This document shows, in pieces, positions 7,427 through 13,940 of a stretch of DNA of 15,652 bases. The notes beneath the pieces were generated by a model. That model did not search any database. It saw only the letters and a list, made by a program, of their open reading frames with translations, and was not told the origin of the DNA. The position numbers and the translations under genes are program-made. The DNA is from JBFISM01 sp041608535. GTDB taxonomy: Bacteria; Actinomycetota; Acidimicrobiia; Spongiisociales; UBA5794. The stretch lies in assembly GCA_041608535.1 (NCBI GenBank), contig JBFISM010000089.1, forward strand, positions 1 through 15,652, in the 5' to 3' direction. Every line of letters starts with the position of its first letter. Positions within the stretch are counted from its first letter, which is position 1.

Positions 7427-7434
7427 TCCGCCCG

Positions 7435-8769
7435 ATGTTCGACACCATCTCCAACCGGCTCAACGACGTCTTCGGCCAGCTCCGCGCCAAAGGGAGGCTG
7501 AGCGAAGCCGACGTGGATGCGGCGCTGCGCGAAGTGCGGCTGGCGCTGCTGGAGGCGGACGTCAACGTGGTTGTCGTCAAGTCGTTCCTCGCCAGGGTGA
7601 AGGAGCGGGCTGTGGGCGCCGAGGTGACGAAGAGCCTCACCCCCGGCCAGCAGGTGGTGAGGATCGTCCACGAGGAGTTGATCAAGACCCTCGGCGAGGA
7701 GGCGCCCCTCGTCCGGCCGGCTGCACCACCGTTGGTGATCCTCATGGCAGGCCTGCAGGGCTCGGGCAAGACGACAACGGCTGCCAAGCTGGCCAAGCAC
7801 CTCAAATCGAGAGGACGCCGGCCGCTGCTGGTGGCCGGCGATCTGCAGAGGCCGGCTGCGATCGACCAGCTGGAGACGCTGGGGAAGCGCATCGACGTGC
7901 CGGTTCTGGCGGATCGGAAGGGCAAGCCGGCGAAGCTGGCGAAGGCTGCGCTCAAGCACGCCAGGAACGAGGGTCACAACGTGGTGATCATCGACACGGC
8001 AGGTCGGCTTCAGATCGACGACGATCTGATGAAGGAATTGGCGACCGTCCGCAAGGCCGCCGAGCCCGACGAGGTGCTCCTGGTTGTCGATGCGATGACC
8101 GGTCAGGAAGCAGTCAATGTGGCCCAGGGCTTCCTCGACCACACTGAGTTGACCGGCCTCATCCTCACCAAGCTGGACGGCGACGCCCGGGGCGGGGCGG
8201 CCATATCGGCTCGCGAAGTGACCGGGCGGCCGATCAAGTTCGTGGGCCTCGGCGAGGGTCTCGACGATCTCGACGTCTTTCACCCGGACCGTATGGCATC
8301 GCGCATCCTCGGCATGGGCGATGTGATGACGCTCATCGAGAAAGCGGAGACCGCATACGACGAGAAAGAGGCCATCGCGGCTGCGGAGAAGCTGCGCAAG
8401 GCGACGTTCGACCTGGAGGACTTCCTCGAGCAGTTCCAACAGCTGCGCAAGATGGGTCCGCTCCAGCAGCTGGTTAGTATGTTGCCCGGCGCCGGGCAGA
8501 TGTTGCGCGACGTCGAGATCGACGAACGAGATCTCAACCGTGTCGAGGCGATCATCCGTTCGATGACACCGGAAGAGCGGCACAATCCCAAGGTGATCAA
8601 CGGCAGCAGGAAGCGCCGCATCGCCAGGGGATCCGGAACCAGACCGCAGGATGTCAACGCCGTCCTGAAGCAGTTCTCCGAAGCGCAGAAGATGATGAAG
8701 GCCCTCGCCAGCGGGAAGAGCCCGATACCGGGGCTCGCCCTCCCCGGCATGGGCGGCCGGAAACGGTGA
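7435..8769 (+). CDS. ffh: Signal recognition particle protein Ffh
   Basis: 444 residues, the usual length. Ffh is the GTPase subunit of the signal recognition particle; with 4.5S RNA it binds signal sequences on ribosomes and docks with FtsY. The N domain (1-90) includes the VDAALREVRLALLEADVNV helix. The G domain (about 98-295) has the P-loop GLQGSGKTTT (106-115), DTAGR (187-191) and TKLDGDARGG (245-254). The Met-rich M domain (about 320-430) contains LRKMGPL, the RNA-binding region around NGSRKRRIARGSG (389-401), and Met residues near 419-421. The longer open frame upstream is discarded because Ffh homology begins at MFDTISNRL. Start ATG 7435 has no Shine-Dalgarno. rpsP follows after 30 bases, so ffh probably heads the ffh-rpsP-khpA-rimM operon. 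Confidence 0.98.
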   Translation: MFDTISNRLNDVFGQLRAKGRLSEADVDAALREVRLALLEADVNVVVVKSFLARVKERAVGAEVTKSLTPGQQVVRIVHEELIKTLGEEAPLVRPAAPPLVILMAGLQGSGKTTTAAKLAKHLKSRGRRPLLVAGDLQRPAAIDQLETLGKRIDVPVLADRKGKPAKLAKAALKHARNEGHNVVIIDTAGRLQIDDDLMKELATVRKAAEPDEVLLVVDAMTGQEAVNVAQGFLDHTELTGLILTKLDGDARGGAAISAREVTGRPIKFVGLGEGLDDLDVFHPDRMASRILGMGDVMTLIEKAETAYDEKEAIAAAEKLRKATFDLEDFLEQFQQLRKMGPLQQLVSMLPGAGQMLRDVEIDERDLNRVEAIIRSMTPEERHNPKVINGSRKRRIARGSGTRPQDVNAVLKQFSEAQKMMKALASGKSPIPGLALPGMGGRKR

Positions 8770-8799
8770 ATATTCAATGAAACAGCAAAGGTGATGTAG

Positions 8800-9315
8800 A
8801 TGCCGGTGAAGATCCGCCTGACGCGGATGGGGAAGAAGAAGCAGCCGACCTATCGGGTCGTTGTGATGGATTCGCGCAAGCCGCGCGACGGTGCGTACAT
8901 CGAGCAGATCGGTTTCTACGATCCGCGGCAGGACCCTTCCGTCGTCGAGATCGACAACGAACGAGCCGTCGACTGGCTGCAGAAAGGCGCTCAGCCCACT
9001 GAACGTGCCCAGAAGCTGCTCGAGATCTCGGGGGCGTGGACGCATTTCAAGATCGGTCGTGGCGAGATCCACACGGTGGGGGAGTCGCCGATGCCGGAGA
9101 CGCCGGCGACACCGGTCACACCCGAGCATGTGCCCGAAGTGCACGTCGTCGGTGGCGACGAGCCGGATCCAGCCGAGGCTGCAGAGCCTGCGACGGAGGA
9201 AAGCCCGGCTGACGAGCCCGTCGTCGAGGACGCTGTCTCGGCAGAGGCGCCGTCCGATGCCACCGCCGCACCGGCCGAGGAGACCGCCGCAGCCGTAACC
9301 ACGGAGGAGGAGTAG
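8800..9315 (+). CDS. rpsP: Ribosomal protein bS16 with long acidic C-terminal tail
   Basis: 171 residues from an ATG with AAAGGTGAT upstream. Residues 1-85 are the whole bS16 fold of the small ribosomal subunit, with the standard N-terminus VKIRLTRMGKKKQPTYRVVV and the IEQIGFYDP segment (34-42). Residues about 95-171 form a Pro/Ala/Glu-rich, highly acidic tail ending in EEE with no predicted fold. Tails on S16 occur in other actinobacteria, so this is family variation, but at about 75 residues it nearly doubles the protein. The TAG stop shares its G with the GTG start of khpA. Confidence 0.97.
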   Translation: MPVKIRLTRMGKKKQPTYRVVVMDSRKPRDGAYIEQIGFYDPRQDPSVVEIDNERAVDWLQKGAQPTERAQKLLEISGAWTHFKIGRGEIHTVGESPMPETPATPVTPEHVPEVHVVGGDEPDPAEAAEPATEESPADEPVVEDAVSAEAPSDATAAPAEETAAAVTTEEE

Positions 9316-9566
9316 TGGCCAAGGGTGAGATCGTCGAGAAGGTCGTCCGCTATGTCACCGAGCAAATCGTCGACGACACCGAAGCGGTGGAGGTCGAGCT
9401 GCTCGACGATGGCGAGGATGCCGTGGTCGCCGAGGTGCGCACCGCCAAGTCGGATATGGGCCGGGTGATCGGCCGTCGCGGCCGGGTCGCCAAGGCGATC
9501 CGTGCTATCGCCGGCGCCGCCGGGGAGGAAGAGGGTCTCGACGTCCAGGTCGAGTTCCTCGACTGA
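9315..9566 (+). CDS. khpA: KH-domain RNA-binding protein KhpA
   Basis: 83 residues from a GTG at 9315 that overlaps the rpsP stop by one base (TAGTG). A strong GGAGGAGG site (9303-9310) lies inside the end of rpsP. It is a single type II KH domain with the GxxG loop GRRG (53-56) in the VIGRRGRVAKAIRAI motif, which contacts single-stranded RNA. KhpA, often as a heterodimer with KhpB, binds many RNAs and affects ribosome and cell-wall functions in Gram-positive bacteria. The position between rpsP and rimM is conserved in actinobacteria and firmicutes and supports the call. Confidence 0.95.
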   Translation: MAKGEIVEKVVRYVTEQIVDDTEAVEVELLDDGEDAVVAEVRTAKSDMGRVIGRRGRVAKAIRAIAGAAGEEEGLDVQVEFLD

Positions 9567-9573
9567 GGTCGTC

Positions 9574-10110
9574 ATGGTCTCGCCGGGAGGCGATGACCGC
9601 ATCCCGGTTGGATACGTCAAGCGAGCCCACGGTGTGCGTGGTGCGGTGCTCGTGGTGCTGCTCTCCGACAACCCCGATCGATTCAGCGCTGGTTCCACGT
9701 TTCTCGTCGATCCCGGGCTTCCGGAGCCGAGCGAGCTCACCGTTGAGTCGACAGCCCCCCACAACGAAGGGCTCGTCGTTCGCTTCGCCGGAGTGACCGA
9801 CCGCAGCCAGGCGGAGACGCTGCGCGGAGCGCAGCTCACCATCTCGATCGGCGACCGACGGTCGCTCGAGGAGGGCGAGTTCTGGCCGGACGACCTCATT
9901 GGTCTGCAGGCCATCGATCCCGCCGGTGCATCCCTCGGCACCGTCACCGACGTCGTTCTCGGCGACGCACAAGACCGCCTCGTTGTCACCGTGCCATCGG
10001 GCATTCAGGTCGAAGTCCCCTTCGTCACCGCCCTCGTCGCCGAGCCACACAATGGTCGCATCGTCATCAACCCACCCACCGGGCTCTTCCCCACCGACCG
10101 AGAGAGCTAG
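9574..10110 (+). CDS. rimM: 16S rRNA processing protein RimM
   Basis: 178 residues from an ATG at 9574, 7 bases after khpA, with GAGGT upstream; an earlier in-frame start would lie within khpA. RimM binds S19 and helps mature the head of the 30S subunit. The N-terminal barrel carries PVGYVKRAHGVRGAVLV (11-27), the family signature, and the C-terminal PRC-barrel begins at EFWPDDLIGLQA and ends PTGLF. In most bacteria trmD and rplS come next; here the gene ends at 10110 and is followed by a hairpin-rich spacer and a convergent lipoprotein gene. Confidence 0.95.
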   Translation: MVSPGGDDRIPVGYVKRAHGVRGAVLVVLLSDNPDRFSAGSTFLVDPGLPEPSELTVESTAPHNEGLVVRFAGVTDRSQAETLRGAQLTISIGDRRSLEEGEFWPDDLIGLQAIDPAGASLGTVTDVVLGDAQDRLVVTVPSGIQVEVPFVTALVAEPHNGRIVINPPTGLFPTDRES

Positions 10111-10309
10111 GCGTGGTCTGTCCCGCTCGGCTGCGGGAGCAAGGATCCAGAACGGGCGCAGCGGAGCTGCGAAGCTCTGGTAAGCGGGCATGCCGATCGT
10201 CCTCGGATGCTCGCAGCGTGACCCAGTCATCCTTGGCTGGCACCGTGCCTCCTCCTACCTCCGAGCCCTTCGGGCTCGCAGGAACCTTCCCCGCTGCGGG
10301 GGGACAGAT
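10111..10309. repeat. Hairpin-rich intergenic spacer, candidate dispersed element
   Basis: 199 bases between the convergent rimM and the AMIN-like lipoprotein gene, with no credible gene. It holds at least four short perfect inverted repeats: TCCCGC/GCGGGA (10121-10138), CGCAGC/GCTGCG (10157-10171, which can alternatively pair as GAGCT/AGCTC at 10164-10177), CGAGCCC/GGGCTCG with a 3-base loop (10262-10278), and CCCCG/CGGGG (10289-10301). None is followed by a T run on either strand, so they are not standard intrinsic terminators, though they could stop or protect the two converging messages. The density of unrelated hairpins resembles dispersed intergenic repeats; only a genome-wide search could show whether copies exist. 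Confidence 0.45.
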
Positions 10310-11239
10310 TCAGAAGTTGCGGACGACGATGCGAACGCCTTCGGTGTCTTCGGTACCGGCGGGGCCGACGGTGAGGTCGACTTCGCCGGGCGGGCCGATG
10401 TCAAACGTTGCGGTGAACTCTCCCCAGGTGGTTGCAGTGAGCGCCGGCTCTGTCTCGATGAACGGGAACTCCTCGTTGAACGACGGCATCTTGGCGACGA
10501 CCGAGCGCACACCGGGTGCGATGTAGCCGGTCACCACGAGCGGATACTCGACGTCGCCGGGACGGGGTTCCAACACCACGACACGGCTGGATCGAGCCGG
10601 TGGTGTGATTGCGCCTCCTGATCCGGAGCGGACGTCGATCACCAGGCGCGCCGGCGAGTCGACGGCGAACGCTCGAATCTCGGCGCCGCTGAGCGAATCG
10701 AGATGCAGATCGATCGCCAGTCGACCATCGAGCAGGCGCACCACGAACACTCTGGTGATGAGGCGGGTGCCAACGAGCGTGTCGGTCAGCGCCGAAGCGA
10801 TCACCCGGCCCGGGAGGGTCGCACGAACGACACCCTGGTGCCTGCGAAACTCGACGTCACTGGCCCCCAGCTCAGATGCAGGCGAACCGCCCTCGGTCAC
10901 GAGGTCGATGACCAGGCGATCGCAGCTCGGATCGGTTGCCCAGCGAATCCCCGCGATCTCGGCAGCGTCGCCGGTGCCTGTCCCGACGTCGATGTTTCCG
11001 GCGTCGACGTATGCGAGATCCCCAGTGGCGCAGGGAGGTTGCTCATCATCGGGCGGGATGGTCGGCCCGAGGGTCGTCGCTGCTTCGGCAATCGTCGTCG
11101 TCGCCGTTGTGGTGGTAGGCACGTGCGATGACGTCGTCGACGACTCCGAGATGGCGGTGGGATCGCATGCCGTGATCACCGTGGTCATCGCCACCACGGC
11201 CGCCAGACACCAGACGCCACCAGCCGATGATCTCACCAT
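10310..11239 (-). CDS. Lipoprotein with AMIN-like and Gmad2-like domains
   Basis: 309 residues from an ATG at 11239. The open frame continues far upstream only as antisense of the pentapeptide-repeat gene. The signal peptide ends in the lipobox VITAC (Cys25), followed by a Ser/Thr-rich linker (30-62). Residues about 95-205 look like an AMIN-like domain: CDRLVIDLVTEGG (106-118), RLAIDLHLDS (173-182) and ARLVIDVRSGSG (197-208) repeat the R-L-V-I-D-x pattern. AMIN domains direct periplasmic proteins to the envelope. Residues about 220-309 (VVLEPRPGDVEYPLVVTGYIAPG onward in two parts, through WGEFTATFDIG, to VRIVVRNF) resemble the immunoglobulin-like Gmad2 domain. Cys70 and Cys106 may pair. The role is probably in the cell envelope; domain names come from pattern, not search. 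It is divergent from the OmpA-type lipoprotein. Confidence 0.75.
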   Translation of the reverse strand: MVRSSAGGVWCLAAVVAMTTVITACDPTAISESSTTSSHVPTTTTATTTIAEAATTLGPTIPPDDEQPPCATGDLAYVDAGNIDVGTGTGDAAEIAGIRWATDPSCDRLVIDLVTEGGSPASELGASDVEFRRHQGVVRATLPGRVIASALTDTLVGTRLITRVFVVRLLDGRLAIDLHLDSLSGAEIRAFAVDSPARLVIDVRSGSGGAITPPARSSRVVVLEPRPGDVEYPLVVTGYIAPGVRSVVAKMPSFNEEFPFIETEPALTATTWGEFTATFDIGPPGEVDLTVGPAGTEDTEGVRIVVRNF

Positions 11240-11246
11240 CGGTGCG

Positions 11247-11252
11247 AGGTTA
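11247..11252 (-). promoter_or_regulatory. -10 element of the AMIN-like lipoprotein gene (leaderless)
   Basis: TAACCT on the minus strand, 7 bases before the ATG at 11239, with no Shine-Dalgarno between. Transcription would start at the start codon. Confidence 0.6.
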
Positions 11253-11280
11253 CCGACGCTGCATTCTCCCACCTCATGGG

Positions 11281-11286
11281 TAGGGT
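11281..11286 (+). promoter_or_regulatory. -10 element of the pentapeptide/OmpA lipoprotein gene (leaderless)
   Basis: TAGGGT, 7 bases before the GTG at 11294. It supports that GTG over the ATG at 11276, which would lie upstream of the -10. The opposing -10 of the divergent gene is 28 bases away. Confidence 0.6.
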
Positions 11287-11293
11287 TCCCGCT

Positions 11294-12727
11294 GTGAGAA
11301 GGGTCCTCATCGCAGTGGCAGCAGTCTTCATCCTGGCTGCGGCGTGCAGCAGTACGGATACATCGTCCACCTCGACGACGAACGCAGCCCCGGTCACGAC
11401 TGCGGCGGCCCGCGAGCGGCCGGCACGAACCACGACGACCGCACCACCTACCAGCGCCGCACCCGTCGACGTCCCGGCGGTGGTGGTGGACTGCGAACCA
11501 GGCAGCGGCCCGGACTTCACCGGGCAGGAGCTGCGGTCGCAGGACTTCGCCGGTGAGTCGCTGCGGTGTGCCAACTTCGACGGCGCCACGCTGACCGGGG
11601 CCAATCTCGCCCGTGCCGACCTCAGCGGGTCCAGCTTTGTCGGCACCACACTGCAACAAGCCGCCTTCCAGGATGCGATCCTCATCGGCACCGACTTCTC
11701 GGCGGCGATCATCTCCCAGGTCCGATTCAACAACGCCGACCTCACCGGAGCGCTTCTCGCAGACGCCGAGATCACCGGTGGCAGATTCGAGGGAGCCACC
11801 TGTCCTGATGGGCGGCCCGTCCAAGGCGGTAACTGCGATGCGCAGCTCACTCCGGTGCCGGTCACCTTCGAGGCCAGCAGCGTCGAGGTCGTCCTGGCGC
11901 CAATCGAGTTCGTGCCGCTGTGCGAGCCCGACTCCGGTCCCGACTACACAGGCGACGATCTTCCCGAGGGTGGCTTCCGGGGTGAGGATCTGCGCTGCGC
12001 CGACTTCACCGATGCGACCCTGGCGCAGCCCATATTCGACAACCTCGATGCTTCCGGCGCCGTGTTTGCCGGGGCCAACTTCACCCAGGCGTCGTTCGTC
12101 GGCACCAAGCTGTTCGGGGCGAGCTTCGACGGCGCGAGCTTCGACACGGCGAAGTTCGACAACGCCAACCTCATCGGCGCCGACATCGTCAACACCACGT
12201 TCGCCAACACCCGATGGACCAACACCATCTGTCCGAACGGTGTGAACAGCGACCAGGCCGGCGGCACCTGTCTCGGCAGCCGGACGGCTCTCGATCTCCC
12301 CGAGGTCGCCTTCGACGAGATCACCGCCGAGGGCATCACGGTGCGGCAAGGCCAGGGGGTGACGACGTATGCGATCGAAGCCGACGTGCTCTTCGAGTTC
12401 GCCTCGGCCGAGATCGGTACTCAAGCGGCCGAGACGATCGAGGAGATCATCGCCTCCATCTCGGAACGCTTCGATGACATCGTCGAGATCCAGGTATGGG
12501 GACACGCCGACGCCATCGGCGACCGGCGCTCGAATCAGGAACTGTCGCAACTCCGAGCCGACAACGTTGCCGCTCTCCTCATGGAGTCGCTGAGCGACGT
12601 GGCCATCGTCGCCATCGGTCTCGGCGAAGCGCAGCCGATCGCGCCCAACACGAATCCCGACGGCTCGGACAACCCCGAGGGTCGTGCCCAAAACCGCCGC
12701 GTCGAAGTCGTCGTCCGCACCGGTTGA
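11294..12727 (+). CDS. Lipoprotein: duplicated pentapeptide-repeat modules fused to OmpA-type peptidoglycan-binding domain
   Basis: 477 residues from a GTG at 11294; an ATG six codons earlier is less likely because the -10 hexamer lies after it. The signal peptide ends in the lipobox ILAAAC (Cys18), then a Thr/Ala/Pro linker (20-63). Two homologous modules follow (about 67-181 and 210-326). Each opens with CEP, SGPD and a Phe/Tyr-Thr-Gly motif, runs through A(N/D)(L/F)xx pentapeptide repeats that should fold as a right-handed quadrilateral beta-helix, and closes with a Cys-Pro-x-Gly turn and a final Cys. Cysteines fall at 67, 92, 170, 181 and 210, 235, 313, 326, nearly equal spacing. Residues about 360-477 are an OmpA_C domain with VLFEFASAEI, GHADAIGD and NQELSQLRADNV. 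Asp406 and Arg421 sit at the spacing of the diaminopimelate-binding pair, and NRRVEVVV closes it. It probably links the membrane to peptidoglycan. Confidence 0.9.
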   Translation: MRRVLIAVAAVFILAAACSSTDTSSTSTTNAAPVTTAAARERPARTTTTAPPTSAAPVDVPAVVVDCEPGSGPDFTGQELRSQDFAGESLRCANFDGATLTGANLARADLSGSSFVGTTLQQAAFQDAILIGTDFSAAIISQVRFNNADLTGALLADAEITGGRFEGATCPDGRPVQGGNCDAQLTPVPVTFEASSVEVVLAPIEFVPLCEPDSGPDYTGDDLPEGGFRGEDLRCADFTDATLAQPIFDNLDASGAVFAGANFTQASFVGTKLFGASFDGASFDTAKFDNANLIGADIVNTTFANTRWTNTICPNGVNSDQAGGTCLGSRTALDLPEVAFDEITAEGITVRQGQGVTTYAIEADVLFEFASAEIGTQAAETIEEIIASISERFDDIVEIQVWGHADAIGDRRSNQELSQLRADNVAALLMESLSDVAIVAIGLGEAQPIAPNTNPDGSDNPEGRAQNRRVEVVVRTG

Positions 12728-12762
12728 GCCCCGACTCCGCCCACCATCTCGCAGCGTGAAGG

Positions 12763-12768
12763 TACGCT
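12763..12768 (+). promoter_or_regulatory. -10 element of cofG (leaderless)
   Basis: TACGCT, 7 bases before the ATG at 12776, followed by TTCCGCC and no Shine-Dalgarno. It lies in the 48-base gap after the OmpA-type lipoprotein gene. No -35 consensus is seen. Confidence 0.6.
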
Positions 12769-12775
12769 TTCCGCC

Positions 12776-13930
12776 ATGTCCTATCCGGCTCCCGAACCCC
12801 AACTCGCCGTCGAGCTGATCACAGGGCGGCGTGATGCTGCGCCTTTGTTCGCGGAAGCGACGCGGCTCCGCGACGAGGGTAAGGGCCGCACGGTGACATA
12901 CAGCCGCAAGGTCTTCATCCCACTCACCACACTGTGTCGCGACACGTGTACCTACTGCACCTTCGCCAAACCGCCCGGGGCCGGTGGCATGTACCTCACC
13001 CCGGACGAGGTGATGGCGATCGCACGAGCGGGGGAGCGCCATGGATGCACCGAGGCCCTGTTCACCCTGGGCGATGCGCCGGAAGCGCGCTGGCCACAAG
13101 CGAGGGATTTCCTCGCATCACAGGGGGCCGCAACCACGCTCGATTACGTCAGGCAGATGACCGAGCTGGTGGTGACGGAGACTTCGCTGTTTCCCCACGC
13201 CAATCCCGGAGTCATGGACGACCGCGCCGTAGCGTCGTTGCGGCGGTCCAACATCTCCATGGGGCTCATGCTGGAGAACATCTCGCCACGGCTGATGGAG
13301 CCAGGTATGCCGCATCACAACTGTCCGGACAAGGAACCGGGCTTGCGGGTGGCCACCATCGAGACTGCTGCCCGCCACCGAGTGCCTTTCACCTCGGGCA
13401 TCCTCGTTGGGATCGGGGAGACACCGGAGGAGGTGATCGACTCGCTGTTCGCCCTCGCCGAGCTGCAGCGTCAGCACGGCCACATCCAGGAGGTGATCGT
13501 GCAGAACTTCCGGGCCAAGGCCGATACCAGGAAGCGTCGTGATGCGGAGCCCACGGTGCAGTATTTCGCAAGAGTCGTGGCCGCGGCACGCTGGATCTTG
13601 GGACCGGACATGAACCTGCAGGTGCCACCGAACCTGACCGACGACTTCTCGGTGTACCTCGACGCCGGAATCAACGACTGGGGCGGCGTGTCACCGCTGA
13701 CCATCGATTGGGTCAACCCGGAGGCTCCGTGGCCTCACCTGGAACGGCTCGAAGCCGTCACCAACGGTGCCGGTTTCACACTGGCGCCACGGCTCCCCGC
13801 CTACCCCGAGTACCTCGGGAACGAGTGGATCGACAACGGGCTGCGGGTCAAGGTCGCCGCCACTGCGGACGAGGCCGGGTACGCCACCGCACCCCAACGG
13901 GTGCCCACCGCCGTCACCTTCGATCGATAG
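12776..13930 (+). CDS. cofG: 7,8-didemethyl-8-hydroxy-5-deazariboflavin synthase, CofG subunit
   Basis: 384 residues. It is a radical SAM enzyme that, together with CofH, makes Fo, the deazaflavin chromophore of coenzyme F420. The iron-sulfur motif CRDTCTYC (Cys54, Cys58, Cys61) has the CxxxCxxC spacing and follows the TYSRKVFIPLTTL strand typical of CofG. Other family marks are the ALFTLGDAPEARW segment, FPHANPGVM, PFTSGILVGIGET, IQEVIVQNFRAK and DWGGVSPLT. The protein matches the N-terminal half of actinobacterial FbiC over its whole length and then stops. Start ATG 12776 is supported by a -10 hexamer 7 bases upstream. The stop codon TAG forms part of the -10 hexamer of the following cofH gene. 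Confidence 0.95.
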   Translation: MSYPAPEPQLAVELITGRRDAAPLFAEATRLRDEGKGRTVTYSRKVFIPLTTLCRDTCTYCTFAKPPGAGGMYLTPDEVMAIARAGERHGCTEALFTLGDAPEARWPQARDFLASQGAATTLDYVRQMTELVVTETSLFPHANPGVMDDRAVASLRRSNISMGLMLENISPRLMEPGMPHHNCPDKEPGLRVATIETAARHRVPFTSGILVGIGETPEEVIDSLFALAELQRQHGHIQEVIVQNFRAKADTRKRRDAEPTVQYFARVVAAARWILGPDMNLQVPPNLTDDFSVYLDAGINDWGGVSPLTIDWVNPEAPWPHLERLEAVTNGAGFTLAPRLPAYPEYLGNEWIDNGLRVKVAATADEAGYATAPQRVPTAVTFDR

Positions 13931-13933
13931 GAT
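13928..13933 (+). promoter_or_regulatory. -10 element of cofH (leaderless), overlapping the cofG stop
   Basis: TAGGAT, 7 bases before the GTG at 13941; its first three bases are the cofG stop codon. No Shine-Dalgarno precedes the GTG. If real, cofH has its own start-codon promoter in addition to read-through from cofG. Confidence 0.5.
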
Positions 13934-13940
13934 CACGTAC

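Noticed and set aside
6913..7434. 174-codon N-terminal extension of ffh
   Set aside because: Ffh proteins begin at MFDTISNRL, the extension overlaps the opposite-strand membrane protein gene, and a -10 hexamer precedes the ATG at 7435.
6919..9144. Minus-strand open frame of 741 codons spanning ffh and rpsP
   Set aside because: Only the last 152 codons, from the ATG at 7377, look like a protein. The rest is antisense of ffh and rpsP.
10121..10138. TCCCGC/GCGGGA hairpin as an intrinsic terminator of the ffh-rimM operon
   Set aside because: Short stem and no T run downstream on the plus strand; kept only as part of the hairpin-rich spacer.
11240..13099. 620-codon upstream extension of the AMIN-like lipoprotein frame with a repetitive Val/Glu/Gly pattern
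   Set aside because: The repetition is the antisense image of the pentapeptide repeats; the lipoprotein signal peptide begins at the ATG at 11239.
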